Numbered from the stretch's first letter, positions 32,650-41,823 are shown. The stretch: 64,000 nt of DNA from Kineosporia sp. NBRC 101731 (GCF_030269305.1 NZ_BSTC01000001.1:633467-697466); one strand, 5' to 3'. A program made the numbers and translations. The notes: generated by a model from the sequence alone, not told the origin.

Positions 32650-34200
32650 ATGTTGAGCCCACCATCTCCCCGAAAGCCCATGCTGATCGCCGCTGTTCTG
32701 GGGGCGGCCCTGATCGTCAGTGGCTGCACCGTCGCCAACTCCGAGTACGTCACCGGCGGGGGTGCGGGTGGCCTGCGGATCGTGCTGCCCGAGGAGCCCC
32801 CGACGCTGGAGGCCTGTCAGAGCTCGCTGACCTCGACCGGGATCGTGCTCCGGTCGAACATCACCGAGCCGCTCGTCGAGCGGGACGCCGATACCGGTGA
32901 TCTGGGGCCGAAACTCGCCACCGCATGGGAGCAGACCACCGACGACACCTGGACGTTCACCCTGCGGCAGGGCGTCACGTTCACCGACGGAACTCCTTTC
33001 GATGCCGAGGCGGCCGCCTTCACGATCGATCGGGCGGTCAACTCCGACCTCGGATGCGAGGTCGAGGGTTATGTTTTCGGTGACACCGACCTCGATGTGA
33101 AGGCGGTGGACGACACCACGCTGACCGTCACCACTCCCGAGCCCGACCCGATCCTCCCGCTGCGTCTCTCGTTCGTCGAAATGGTTTCCACGAAGACCAG
33201 TACGACCGAGAAGGTGCGCGTCCCGATCGGGACCGGCCCCTACGAGGTGGCCGACTGGCAGAGCGGGCAGCGGCTTTCGCTGGAGGCCAACCCGAACTAC
33301 TGGGGCGGCCAGCCGGGGTACCAGAGCGTCAACTACGTCTGGCGGGCCGAGGGCAGCGTGCGGGCGGCCATGGTGGCCAACGGCGAGGCGGACATCGCCA
33401 CCAGCCTGGCGCCCGAGGACGGCGCCGGGGAACTGGCCGTGGCCTACCGCAACAACGAGACCACGGCGCTGCGCATCCAGGCCGACGAGCCACCGCTCGA
33501 CGATATCCGGGTGCGCCAGGCGGTCAACTACGTCATCGACCGGAACACTTTGGTCAGGACGCTTTTCGAGAACCTGGCCACTCCGGCCGGGGAACTGATC
33601 CCGGAGGGCATCGTCGGGTACAACCCCGACGAGAAGGTCTGGCCGTACGACCCGGCCAGGGCACGACAATTGGTGGACGAGGCGAAGGCGGACGGGGTCC
33701 CGGTCGACAACCAGATCCGGCTGATCGCCCGCACCGGGCAGTTCCCGCGCATCGCGGAGACCATCGAGGTGATCCAGAGCGAGCTGGCCAAGGCCGGTCT
33801 CAACGTCAAGATCCAGATGATGGACACCAACACCCAGCTGACCTATCAGATCCGGCCCTTCCCCGAGGACACCGGGCCGTACCTGCTGATGATCATGCAC
33901 GGTAACCAGGCCGGTGACGCGGCTTTCACGCTGGACCAGTACATGCTCCGGGAGGGTTACCAGAGTTCCTGGGGCACGGAGGAGTTCGACGCGTCGATCC
34001 GGGACGCCGAGGCGCTGAAGGGTGACGAACGGCAGGCGGCCTTCGAGAAACTCTGGCCGTACGAGCAGGAGAAGGTCGTCCAGTACGCCTACATCGCGCA
34101 CATGAGCGCGATCCTGGCCAAGTCCGCGAGCGTCTCGTACCAGCCGGACTCGGCGACCGGTGACGAGATGCGGCTCGCAGAGATGAGTCCCGTGTCATGA
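32650..34200 (+). CDS. ABC-transporter substrate-binding lipoprotein, family 5 (Dpp/Opp type)
   Basis: A protein of 516 residues from the ATG at 32650 (GGAAGGA upstream). The signal peptide ends LIVSGC, a lipobox with Cys about residue 26. The mature part has PEEPPTLEACQSSL, ITEPLVERDADTGDLGPKLATAWEQTTDDTWTF (split here only by reading) and FTLRQGVTFTDGTPFDAEA, the SBP_bac_5 signature. It captures the ligand outside the cell for the four following gene products. The context suggests a sugar-acid-containing ligand rather than peptides, which is inference. Confidence 0.9.
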   Translation: MLSPPSPRKPMLIAAVLGAALIVSGCTVANSEYVTGGGAGGLRIVLPEEPPTLEACQSSLTSTGIVLRSNITEPLVERDADTGDLGPKLATAWEQTTDDTWTFTLRQGVTFTDGTPFDAEAAAFTIDRAVNSDLGCEVEGYVFGDTDLDVKAVDDTTLTVTTPEPDPILPLRLSFVEMVSTKTSTTEKVRVPIGTGPYEVADWQSGQRLSLEANPNYWGGQPGYQSVNYVWRAEGSVRAAMVANGEADIATSLAPEDGAGELAVAYRNNETTALRIQADEPPLDDIRVRQAVNYVIDRNTLVRTLFENLATPAGELIPEGIVGYNPDEKVWPYDPARARQLVDEAKADGVPVDNQIRLIARTGQFPRIAETIEVIQSELAKAGLNVKIQMMDTNTQLTYQIRPFPEDTGPYLLMIMHGNQAGDAAFTLDQYMLREGYQSSWGTEEFDASIRDAEALKGDERQAAFEKLWPYEQEKVVQYAYIAHMSAILAKSASVSYQPDSATGDEMRLAEMSPVS

Positions 34201-35126
34201 CCGGATTCCTGCGCCGCCGGGCGATCACTAGTCTGCTACCGCTCATCGCCGTTCTGCTCGGCGTGTTCTTCCTGGCCCGGCTGACCGGTGACCCGGCCAA
34301 CCTCTACCTGCCGGTCTCCGCCACTCCTGAGCAACGTCAGCAGTTCATCGAGCAGAACGGCCTGGACGACTCGGTCTGGGCCCAGATGGGCGACTACCTC
34401 TGGGGCATCCTGCATCTGGACTTCGGCGAGTCGCTGCGCACCGGGGAGTCAGCGGCCACCATGGCCCTGCGGGCCTTCCCGGCCACGCTCCAGCTGGCGT
34501 TCTCGACCATGCTGATCGCGGTGGTCGGGGCCGTGATCATCGGCAGCTGGGCCGCCTACCGGCCGAACTCGATCGCCGACCGGATCTCCAGCTTCCTGTC
34601 CATGACCGCGGCCAGCGTGCCGGACTTCTGGTTCGCCATCATCGGCGTCTGGATCTTCGCCGTCGGGCTGGGCTGGCTGCCCACCTCGGGAGTGACCGGG
34701 GGAATGGCCTCGTGGGTGCTGCCGGTGGCGACACTGGTGATCCGTCCGCTGGGCGTGCTCACGCAGGTGGTGCGGGGCGCGATGGTGAGTGCGCTGTCGG
34801 CGCCCTACGTGCGATTGGCCCGCTCGAAGGGGGCCGGTGACCTGCGCGTCGTCACTCACCACGCCCTGCGCAACGCCGCGGCACCCGCCCTCACCGTGGC
34901 TGGTGACCTGATGGTGGGCCTCGTCAACGGTGCCGTGGTGGTCGAGACCATCTTCGGCTGGCCGGGTATCGGCAAGCTGATGATCGACTCGATCCTCGGT
35001 CGCGACTTCGCCGTGTTGCAGGCGTGCGTCCTGCTCACCGCGGTGTCCATCTTCGTTCTCAACATCCTCATCGACATCGGCTACGCACTGCTCGATGCCC
35101 GGGTCCGGGAGAAGGTGTCGGCATGA
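34197..35126 (+). CDS. ABC-transporter permease, DppB type
   Basis: A 309-residue membrane protein with about six helices. LDFGESLRTGE follows the first external loop and the EAA-type cytoplasmic loop reads YVRLARSKGAGDLRVVTHHALRNAA. The ATG overlaps the binding-protein stop (ATGA). It pairs with the next permease to form the transmembrane channel. Confidence 0.92.
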   Translation: MTGFLRRRAITSLLPLIAVLLGVFFLARLTGDPANLYLPVSATPEQRQQFIEQNGLDDSVWAQMGDYLWGILHLDFGESLRTGESAATMALRAFPATLQLAFSTMLIAVVGAVIIGSWAAYRPNSIADRISSFLSMTAASVPDFWFAIIGVWIFAVGLGWLPTSGVTGGMASWVLPVATLVIRPLGVLTQVVRGAMVSALSAPYVRLARSKGAGDLRVVTHHALRNAAAPALTVAGDLMVGLVNGAVVVETIFGWPGIGKLMIDSILGRDFAVLQACVLLTAVSIFVLNILIDIGYALLDARVREKVSA

Positions 35127-36082
35127 CCGCTGTCCTGGAAACAACGTCCGAGCAGAAGGTTTCCCATCAGATCTCGCTCTGGCGGTTGTTGCTGCGGGAC
35201 TGGGTGGCCACGGGCGCCGCGCTCGTCCTGGCCTTCATCGTGCTGGTGGCCGTCTTCGGCCCGATGCTCGTGGGGGACGAGGCGGCGCAGCAGAACCTGC
35301 TCGACGCCAACGCCGAACCGTTCCGCCTCTCCGACGGCTGGCTGAACGTGCTCGGCACCGACGCCCTCGGGCGCAGCGTGCTGGCCCGGTTGATCGTGGC
35401 CAGTCGCACCACACTCTCGGTGGCCGTGCCGGCGGTACTGCTGTCGCTGGTGATCGGCTCGCTGATCGGGATGTGGGCCGGGTATCACCGGGGCTGGCGG
35501 GAGACCGTGGTGATGCGGATCGCCGACATCATCCTGAGCTTCCCGTCGCTGCTCATGGCCGTCGTGGTGCTGTACATCTTCTCGCCCAGCTCCGCGAACC
35601 TGATTCTGGTGCTGGCCATCACCCGGATCCCGATCTATCTGCGCACCGCCCGGGCCGAGTCTGCCGAGCTGCAGAGCCGGCTCTTCGTGGACGCAGCCCG
35701 CACGTTCGGCACCCGCAGTTCCGCGATCATCTTCCGGCACGTGCTGCCGATCGTCCTGCCCACGCTGCTGACCGTGGCCACACTCGACTTCTGCTTCGTG
35801 ATGCTGTCGGAGTCGTCGCTGAGCTTCCTCGGGATCGGCATCCAGCCGCCGTCGGTGAGCTGGGGCCTGATGGTGGCGCAGGGGCGTACCTATCTCCAGA
35901 CCGCCTGGTGGCTCTCCTTCTTCCCGGGTCTGGCCATCGTGATCACCACCGTCTCGGCAACGATCCTGGCCTCCTGGGCCCGGCTGGCCACCGATCCGGC
36001 CCAGCGCTGGCGGCTGACCTTGCCCCGGGGCCGTCGTCATCGCCGGGCTGTCGAGAAGGCCCTCACCCCGGAGGTGCAGTGA
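35123..36082 (+). CDS. ABC-transporter permease, DppC type
   Basis: A 319-residue membrane protein from MTAVLETTSEQKV; the ATG overlaps the previous stop (ATGA). LNVLGTDALGRSVLARLIVASRTTL is the DppC N-terminal signature, and VDAARTFGTRSSAIIFRHVLPIVLP is the EAA loop that contacts the ATPases. SFLGIGIQPPSVSWGLMVAQG follows. It has about six helices. Confidence 0.92.
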   Translation: MTAVLETTSEQKVSHQISLWRLLLRDWVATGAALVLAFIVLVAVFGPMLVGDEAAQQNLLDANAEPFRLSDGWLNVLGTDALGRSVLARLIVASRTTLSVAVPAVLLSLVIGSLIGMWAGYHRGWRETVVMRIADIILSFPSLLMAVVVLYIFSPSSANLILVLAITRIPIYLRTARAESAELQSRLFVDAARTFGTRSSAIIFRHVLPIVLPTLLTVATLDFCFVMLSESSLSFLGIGIQPPSVSWGLMVAQGRTYLQTAWWLSFFPGLAIVITTVSATILASWARLATDPAQRWRLTLPRGRRHRRAVEKALTPEVQ

Positions 36083-36083
36083 G

Positions 36084-37061
36084 ATGTCCACCGCTGTCAT
36101 GAGCGTCAACGACCTGACCGTCGATATCGAGACTCCCAACGGCCGGCTGCGTGCCGTGGACGGGGTCGGCTTCGACGCCGTCCAGGGAGAGACCCTGGCG
36201 TTGCTGGGAGAGTCCGGCTGCGGGAAGTCGATGACGGCCCAGGCCATCGTCGGACTGCTCGATCCGGTCGCGTCGGTGAGCAGTGGCTCGGTGGTGCTCA
36301 ACGGCACCGACCTGGTCACGGCCTCGCGTCGTCAGCGCCGGGCGATGGCGGGGCCCGAGCTGGCGATCGTGTTCCAGGACGCACTGACCGCCCTCAACCC
36401 GGTCTACACCGTGGGTACCCAGCTGGCCGAGCCGTTCCGGATTCATCGCCGGATGTCGTCGAAAGCGGCCCGGGCCGAGGCCATCGAGCTGATGCGCCGG
36501 GTCGGCATACCCCACCCCGAATCACGGGTGGACGCGTATCCGCACCAGTTCTCGGGGGGTATGCGGCAACGTCTGCTCATCGCCATGGCCGTGGCGCTCA
36601 ACCCCACGGTGCTGCTGGCCGACGAACCCACCACCGCACTCGACGTCACCGTTCAGGCACAGATCATGGCTCTGCTCAAGGAACTGCGCAACGAGCGGGA
36701 GATGGCCGTGGTGCTCATCACCCACGACCTGGCCCTGGTCGCGGAGGAGGCAGACAAGGTGGTGGTGATGTACGCCGGGCACGTGCTCGAGACCGGCGCC
36801 GTCGCGGAAGTTTTCTCCGATCCGAAACATCCTTACACCAAGGGCCTTCTCGAATCGGTGCCGGTCCACGTCGCCCGAGGGTCGGAACTGGCCTCGATCG
36901 GGGGTACGCCGCCCGATCTGGCCTCGATCCCCTCCGGCTGTGTCTATCAGGCCCGGTGCCCGTTGGCGCAGGACCGGTGCGTCGCCGAACGGCCGGTGCT
37001 GCACCAGGTGGCGGTGGGCCGGGCCGCTGCCTGTCACTACTCCGAGGAGGTGTCCCGATGA
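36084..37061 (+). CDS. ABC-transporter ATP-binding protein, DppD type
   Basis: A 325-residue ATPase. GESGCGKSMTAQAI is the Walker A, QFSGGMRQRLLIAMAVAL the signature, LLADEPTTALDVT the Walker B, and TPPDLASIPSGCVYQARCPLAQDRC the C-terminal oligopeptide-transporter domain whose Cys residues can hold an Fe-S cluster in this family. It starts one base after the permease stop codon. Confidence 0.94.
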   Translation: MSTAVMSVNDLTVDIETPNGRLRAVDGVGFDAVQGETLALLGESGCGKSMTAQAIVGLLDPVASVSSGSVVLNGTDLVTASRRQRRAMAGPELAIVFQDALTALNPVYTVGTQLAEPFRIHRRMSSKAARAEAIELMRRVGIPHPESRVDAYPHQFSGGMRQRLLIAMAVALNPTVLLADEPTTALDVTVQAQIMALLKELRNEREMAVVLITHDLALVAEEADKVVVMYAGHVLETGAVAEVFSDPKHPYTKGLLESVPVHVARGSELASIGGTPPDLASIPSGCVYQARCPLAQDRCVAERPVLHQVAVGRAAACHYSEEVSR

Positions 37062-38053
37062 GCAACCTGCTCGAGGTCAACGAACTGACCAAGACCTTCG
37101 ACGTGAAGGACGGTGCCCGCCGGGGCCGGCTGAAGGCCCTGGACGGTATCTCGTTACAGCTCGGCAAGGGCGAGACCCTCGGGCTGGTGGGGGAGTCCGG
37201 CTGTGGCAAGTCGACTCTGGCCCGCACGCTGCTCATGCTGGAGAAGCCGGACGGCGGCACCGTGCGGTTCGACGGCACCGACCCATTCGGGCTGCGGGGC
37301 AAGGACCTGCTGGCCTGGCGACGCCGGGTGCAGATGGTGTTCCAAGACCCGTACGGCTCACTGAACTCCCGGATGACGGCCGGTCAGATCATCGCCGAGC
37401 CGTGGAAGACCCACCGGCACATGTACGCGAACGCCCGCGACCGGGCCGCCCGGGTGCGGGAGTTGCTGCACCTGGTGGGACTTCGCCCGTCCGACGCCGA
37501 CCGGTACCCGCAGGAGTTCTCCGGCGGCCAGCGGCAGCGGCTCGGCATCGCCCGGGCCCTGGCCCTGCAGCCCGACGTGATCATCTGTGACGAGCCGGTC
37601 TCCGCGCTCGACCTGTCGGTGCAGGCCCAGGTGCTGAACCTGCTCAACGACCTGCAACGTCAGCTCGGTGTGGCGTACGTGTTCATCTCGCACGACCTCT
37701 CGGTGGTGCGGCACGTCGCCGACCGGGTGGCCGTGATGTACCTCGGGCGCATCGTCGAACAGGGCCCGACCGAGGCGGTGTTCGACCGGCCCCGCCACCC
37801 CTACACGGCTGCCCTGATGTCGGCCGCGCCGAAGCTGCACGAGGCCGACCGCGGGGAGCGGATCCTGCTCCAGGGCGAGATCCCCTCACCCCTGAACCCG
37901 CCGTCGGGTTGCCGGTTCCGCACCCGCTGCTGGAAGGCGACCGAGATCTGCGCCTCGACGGCTCCGCCCCTGGTCAAGGATCCGGAATCGGCCGATCACG
38001 GGGCCGAATGTCATCACCCGATGCAGACACCGCAGCAGTTAGCTCTTGCGTGA
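37058..38053 (+). CDS. ABC-transporter ATP-binding protein, DppF type
   Basis: A protein of 331 residues from MSNLLEVNELTKTF; the ATG overlaps the previous stop and has GAGGAGG upstream. GESGCGKSTLARTLLML is the Walker A, EFSGGQRQRLGIARALAL the signature, VIICDEPVSALDLSVQ the Walker B, and NPPSGCRFRTRCWKATEIC the C-terminal Cys-rich end. Last gene of the importer operon, followed by a strong terminator. Confidence 0.94.
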   Translation: MSNLLEVNELTKTFDVKDGARRGRLKALDGISLQLGKGETLGLVGESGCGKSTLARTLLMLEKPDGGTVRFDGTDPFGLRGKDLLAWRRRVQMVFQDPYGSLNSRMTAGQIIAEPWKTHRHMYANARDRAARVRELLHLVGLRPSDADRYPQEFSGGQRQRLGIARALALQPDVIICDEPVSALDLSVQAQVLNLLNDLQRQLGVAYVFISHDLSVVRHVADRVAVMYLGRIVEQGPTEAVFDRPRHPYTAALMSAAPKLHEADRGERILLQGEIPSPLNPPSGCRFRTRCWKATEICASTAPPLVKDPESADHGAECHHPMQTPQQLALA

Positions 38054-38101
38054 GAAGGGTGGACGACGACACTGGCGGTCTCGTTGTCGTCCACCCTTCT
38101 C
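38052..38101. terminator. Strong hairpin terminator after the importer operon
   Basis: GAGAAGGGTGGACGAC and GTCGTCCACCCTTCTC form a perfect 16-bp stem that begins inside the stop codon of the last ATPase gene. It lies between convergent operons. Confidence 0.9.
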
Positions 38102-38174
38102 AAGAGGCCTCGCTCCTGAGGCCTGGGTCCTCGACGATCAGGACACCACGGGCACGTCGCCGGTGCGGCAAGCG

Positions 38175-39128
38175 CTACGCGGTGACGATGTTCCGCAAGG
38201 GCTGCCCGGCCGCCAGTGCCTCGACGTTCGCCACCACGTCGAGCACCCGTCCACGGAAGGTCTCCTCGGTGTGCCCGGACTGGTGCGGGGTCAGCACCAC
38301 GTTGTCGAAGCCGGTGAAATCCAGGTGAGAGGGCGGGGGAGCGTCCGGGTCGCGCGGATTGCGCCACCAGACGTCGATGGCCGCCCCGCCGATCGTGCCC
38401 TGGGAGAGTGCGTCGTGCAGGGCCTGCTCGTCCACCACCGCTCCTCGCGCGACATTGACGAGGATGGCGTCGGCCCTCATCTGCTTCAGGGCCTGCGCAT
38501 CGATCAGACCGAGCGTGGCCTCGCCCAGGGGCACCGTCACCACGACGATGTCGGAAGAACCCAGCAACTCGGGCAACTGACCGGAGGTGCCCATCCAGTC
38601 GACGGCTGGTGACGGGCGTCCCGAATGTCGCACTGCCCTCACGTGCATACCCAGAGCCCGCGCGAGAACAGCCACCTGCGAGCCGATCTCGCCGAACCCG
38701 ACGATACCCATGGTGCGACCGGCCAGAACGCCCCCGAAGGGCACCGCGGGATCGGTCATCACCGTGCGCCACCGGCCCTCGGCGAGTTCCCGGCCGGCCC
38801 TGGGCACGTGGCGCAGCAGCATCATCGAGACCATCACCACGTGTTCGGCGATCGAGCGACCGTGATGGAAGGTGTTGGCCAGCAGAACCTGTGGGGGTAG
38901 TGCAGCAACCTTGTCGACGCCGGCCCCGGTGACCTGGACCAGTCGCAGGCTCGGACCACAGGCCCGGATCAACTCGGCGGGTGCGGAGACGCCGACGAGT
39001 ACGTCGGTCCCGGGGGCGGCCTCCAGAGCGTTCGGTAGGCCCTGGACGAACACCCACTCATGGGAACGATTCCGGGTCAGTACCTCACGGAACCGCTGCA
39101 GGATCGGCTCGGTCACCAGAACCCTCAC
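38175..39128 (-). CDS. D-isomer-specific 2-hydroxyacid dehydrogenase (copy 2)
   Basis: A protein of 317 residues from the GTG at 39128, whose last bases overlap the stop of gudD copy 2 (GTGA). MGIVGFGEIGSQVAVLARALG is the NAD loop, VNVARGAVVDEQALHDALSQGTIGGAAIDVWW carries the active-site Arg and the region of the Glu, and NVVLTPHQSGHTEETF has the His. The partner of the glucarate-dehydratase-like enzyme in a second dehydratase-dehydrogenase pair. Its exact substrate is not known. Confidence 0.9.
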   Translation of the reverse strand: MRVLVTEPILQRFREVLTRNRSHEWVFVQGLPNALEAAPGTDVLVGVSAPAELIRACGPSLRLVQVTGAGVDKVAALPPQVLLANTFHHGRSIAEHVVMVSMMLLRHVPRAGRELAEGRWRTVMTDPAVPFGGVLAGRTMGIVGFGEIGSQVAVLARALGMHVRAVRHSGRPSPAVDWMGTSGQLPELLGSSDIVVVTVPLGEATLGLIDAQALKQMRADAILVNVARGAVVDEQALHDALSQGTIGGAAIDVWWRNPRDPDAPPPSHLDFTGFDNVVLTPHQSGHTEETFRGRVLDVVANVEALAAGQPLRNIVTA

Positions 39129-40387
39129 CAGAGAGGTGCCTTCCACTGCGGGTTCACGCTGCGCATGTAGCCGGTGTCGTCGCGGTTGCGGATGCCGGAG
39201 TCCAGGTACTGCTGATGCATGCGGGCCAGTGCGTCACGGTCGAGTTCGATGCCCAGACCGGGTGTCGTCGGTACTTTCACCGCGCCGTCCGCGAAGCCCA
39301 GCACACCGGGGACGATCACGTCGTCCTCGGGGCGCTTCCACGGCCAGTGGGTGTCGCAGGTGTAGTCGAGATTCGGTGTGGCGGAGGCCAGATGCACCAT
39401 CGCGGCCAGGCTGATGCCCAGGTGCGAGTTCGAGTGCATCGACAGACCGAGGTCGAAAGTGTCGCAGATGGCGGCGAGCGACTGCGACCGCCGCAGCCCG
39501 CCCCAGAAGTGGTGGTCCGAGAGCACCACACCCACGGCACCCTGCTGCACAGCCGGTTGCAGGTGGCCGAACGCCACCACGCACATGTTCGTGGCCAAGG
39601 GCATCGGCACCTCGCGGGCCACTTCGGCCATCCCGGGGATGCCCGCGGTCGGGTCTTCGAGGTACTCCAGAACACCCTCGAGGTCCTGCCCGACCTTGAT
39701 CGAGGTGGGAACGGTCCAGACGGCATTCGGGTCCAGGCGCAGCGGAATGTCGGGAAAGGCCTTCCGCAGCTCCCTGATCGCGGCCACCTCCTGGTCCGGG
39801 GGGAACACCCCGCCCTTCAGCTTGATCGATGAGAAGCCGTACTCGTCGATCATTTTCCGGGCCTGCCGCACCAACCCGTCGGGGTCGAGTGCGGCTCCCC
39901 ACGCGTCGTCGTCCTGGCCCGGGTGTCCGGCCCACTTGTAGAACAGATAACCCGTGAAACTCACCCGGTCGCGAACCGCGCCGCCGAGCAGATCGCTCAC
40001 CGGGCGTCCCGTCATTTTGCCCTGAAGATCGAGTGCCGCGACCTCGAACGGCGACAGTACCCGGTCACTGGTGGACGACGTGGTCACCATGCCGGCCATG
40101 CCGTGCCCGCCGACCTGACGGTCGTCGGCCAGGGAAACGATCACGCGGCGCTGTATTTCGTGAAGGTCGAAGATGTCGGTGCCGACCAGCGCGGCGGCGG
40201 CCTTTTCGATGCGCCGCAGATGGGGCTCGTCACCGTAGGTCTCACCGAGCCCGTACTGCCCTCCCGCCGTGACCACCTCGACGATCGTGCGCAGGGCGAA
40301 CGGCTCGTGCACGCCAACGCTGTTGAGCAGCGGAAGGTCCCGGAAGGCCACCGGCGTCACACGGACGGCACAGATCAGCTCGGACAT
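39125..40387 (-). CDS. Glucarate dehydratase-family enolase-superfamily enzyme (copy 2)
   Basis: A 420-residue paralogue of copy 1, much diverged. The same catalytic layout is present: SIKLKGG (KxK), LRLDPNAVW, LEDPTAGIPG, LATNM and MHSNSHLGIS. The N-terminal cap has NSVGVHEPFALRTIVEV instead of the copy-1 [13 protein letters not shown], which suggests a different substrate. An IclR-type operator lies 42 bp upstream. It is followed by an overlapping 2-hydroxyacid dehydrogenase gene. Confidence 0.88.
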   Translation of the reverse strand: MSELICAVRVTPVAFRDLPLLNSVGVHEPFALRTIVEVVTAGGQYGLGETYGDEPHLRRIEKAAAALVGTDIFDLHEIQRRVIVSLADDRQVGGHGMAGMVTTSSTSDRVLSPFEVAALDLQGKMTGRPVSDLLGGAVRDRVSFTGYLFYKWAGHPGQDDDAWGAALDPDGLVRQARKMIDEYGFSSIKLKGGVFPPDQEVAAIRELRKAFPDIPLRLDPNAVWTVPTSIKVGQDLEGVLEYLEDPTAGIPGMAEVAREVPMPLATNMCVVAFGHLQPAVQQGAVGVVLSDHHFWGGLRRSQSLAAICDTFDLGLSMHSNSHLGISLAAMVHLASATPNLDYTCDTHWPWKRPEDDVIVPGVLGFADGAVKVPTTPGLGIELDRDALARMHQQYLDSGIRNRDDTGYMRSVNPQWKAPLW

Positions 40388-40428
40388 GGCAACCCTTCAT
40401 CGGGAGACGTCCCGAGCATCCTGGCACG

Positions 40429-40444
40429 GTTCACATGCGTGGAC
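40429..40444. promoter_or_regulatory. IclR-type operator, site 2 (gudD copy 2)
   Basis: GTTCACATGCGTGGAC matches sites 1 and 3 at 14-15 of 16 positions. It lies 42 bp upstream of gudD copy 2 and 23 bp from the end of the small cyclotransferase-like gene. Confidence 0.8.
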
Positions 40445-40466
40445 AAGGGTCACGCTGGTAGACGGT

Positions 40467-40871
40467 TCAGGGTCGGCCGAAGGGCAGGTTCTGGCTCTTC
40501 AGGTAAGCGCGCCAGCCGCCGGCGTCGCTGATGTCCACCACACCCGGCGCATCCAGGGCGGTTTCGCGCATCCGCATGGACAGCGAGCCGGTTCCGTCGG
40601 CCAGTTCGATGATGCCGAGCTCCAGCTCTTCCGGTTCCCGCGGCAGGAGGTCCCGGGCGAGCATCAGATAGGGCAGCTCGTAGAGCTCGCCGGGAACCGC
40701 CCGGCCACCCTCGGCGACCGGGTGCAGCCCGGGAAACACGTCACGGACCGAGAAGAACCGGTACTGCGGGGCGGTGTCGACCTCGCCCAGGAAGGTGGCG
40801 CCGGCAAAGGCGTCGTTGAACTCCCCGCCCTGCATGCCCTGCCCGTTCACGAACATTCTGACCAGGTTCAT
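40467..40871 (-). CDS. Allophanate hydrolase-related/gamma-glutamylcyclotransferase-fold protein
   Basis: A protein of 134 residues from MNLVRMFVNGQGMQGGEFNDAF. FVNGQGMQGGEFN and RFFSVRDVFPGLHPVAEGGRAVPGELYEL match the small proteins related to the C-terminal domain of allophanate hydrolase. This fold is seen as a free protein beside sugar-acid and aromatic catabolic genes. The reaction is unknown. It is located between gudD copy 2 and iclR, on the same strand, and might be co-transcribed with iclR but for a hairpin between them. Confidence 0.78.
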   Translation of the reverse strand: MNLVRMFVNGQGMQGGEFNDAFAGATFLGEVDTAPQYRFFSVRDVFPGLHPVAEGGRAVPGELYELPYLMLARDLLPREPEELELGIIELADGTGSLSMRMRETALDAPGVVDISDAGGWRAYLKSQNLPFGRP

Positions 40872-40880
40872 CGTTATCCC

Positions 40881-40906
40881 TACGCTCGGCTGAAAAGCCG
40901 AGCGTA
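40881..40906 (-). terminator. Hairpin terminator after iclR
   Basis: TACGCTCGGCT pairs perfectly with AGCCGAGCGTA around a GAAA tetraloop. It is 5 bp beyond the iclR stop and just before the next gene's start. Confidence 0.8.
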
Positions 40907-40911
40907 GAGGT

Positions 40912-41742
40912 TCACACCCAGGCGTTGTTGACAGAGACCGGGGTGATGACGCGGCTGATCCGGTCACCGGCGTTGCGCAGGGCCTGGATCACCTCGGCCT
41001 CGCGCTGCGGGTTCAGCCGGGCGATCGGGACGGAGGCGCTGATGGCGTCCACCGCGGGTTCGGCATAGCGCAGGGGCACGGCGAAACACTTGAGCCCGAG
41101 GCTGTTCTCCTGGTTGTCCACGGCATAGCCGCGCTGCCTGGTCTCCTCGAGGTCTTTCTCCAGCGCCGAACGGTCGGTGATGGTGTGCGCCGTCAGGGCT
41201 TCCAGTGAGGCCGGAAGGTGCTCGTCCAGCTCGGAACCGGTGCGGGCACTCAGCAGCGACTTGCCCAGCGACGTGCTGTAGGCCGGGAGACGTCGTCCGA
41301 CCCGGCTGTAGGGGCGCAGGTACTGACTGGATTCGCGGGTGGCCAGGTAGACCACGTCCGGCCCGTCCAGGCGCCCGAAATGAAAGGTCTCGTCGAGCTG
41401 TTCGCGCAGTTCGTCGAGCACCGGAAGCACCAGCGGCAGATAGGGATCGGTGTCGAGGTAACTGGTACCGGCCAGCAGCGCCCGGATGCCGATGCCGTAC
41501 AGCGTCCCGGTCGGGTCCGCGCGGACCCACCCGTGCTTGGCCAGGGTTCGCAGCAGCGCGTGCAAACTGCTGCGCGGCACTCCGAGCGCCTCGCTGAGTT
41601 CCCGCAGCCGGGCGGGGCGATTCTGCCGCGCGGCCAGGTGCTCGAGCAGTTCGACGGTGCGCGCGGCCGACTTGACCTCGCGAACACCAGCGGGCTCGGA
41701 CATCTCTTCAGGGCTTCCCGAGCTCGACAACGCTGTGGACAC
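40912..41742 (-). CDS. IclR-family transcriptional regulator of the sugar-acid locus
   Basis: A protein of 276 residues from the GTG at 41742, chosen because GAGAGGAG lies 5 bp upstream and the longer frame would run into the operator. The winged HTH has ARLRELSEALGVPRSSLHALLRTLAKHGW at about 45-75. The effector domain has DETFHFGRLDGPDVVYLA and AYSTSLGKSLLSARTG. Its own promoter carries the 16-bp motif found before the importer operon and gudD copy 2. Repression relieved by a sugar acid or its keto product is likely. Confidence 0.9.
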   Translation of the reverse strand: MSTALSSSGSPEEMSEPAGVREVKSAARTVELLEHLAARQNRPARLRELSEALGVPRSSLHALLRTLAKHGWVRADPTGTLYGIGIRALLAGTSYLDTDPYLPLVLPVLDELREQLDETFHFGRLDGPDVVYLATRESSQYLRPYSRVGRRLPAYSTSLGKSLLSARTGSELDEHLPASLEALTAHTITDRSALEKDLEETRQRGYAVDNQENSLGLKCFAVPLRYAEPAVDAISASVPIARLNPQREAEVIQALRNAGDRISRVITPVSVNNAWV

Positions 41743-41784
41743 GGGCGCTCCTCTCGGTGAGAGGCGAAACGATAACAGAGCGCT

Positions 41785-41800
41785 GTCCACATACGTGGAC
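41785..41800. promoter_or_regulatory. IclR-type operator, site 3 (iclR promoter)
   Basis: GTCCACATACGTGGAC has perfect 6-bp arms and lies 43 bp upstream of the iclR GTG, consistent with autoregulation. Confidence 0.8.
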
Positions 41801-41823
41801 GCAGATCCATGAGGCTGATGCGG

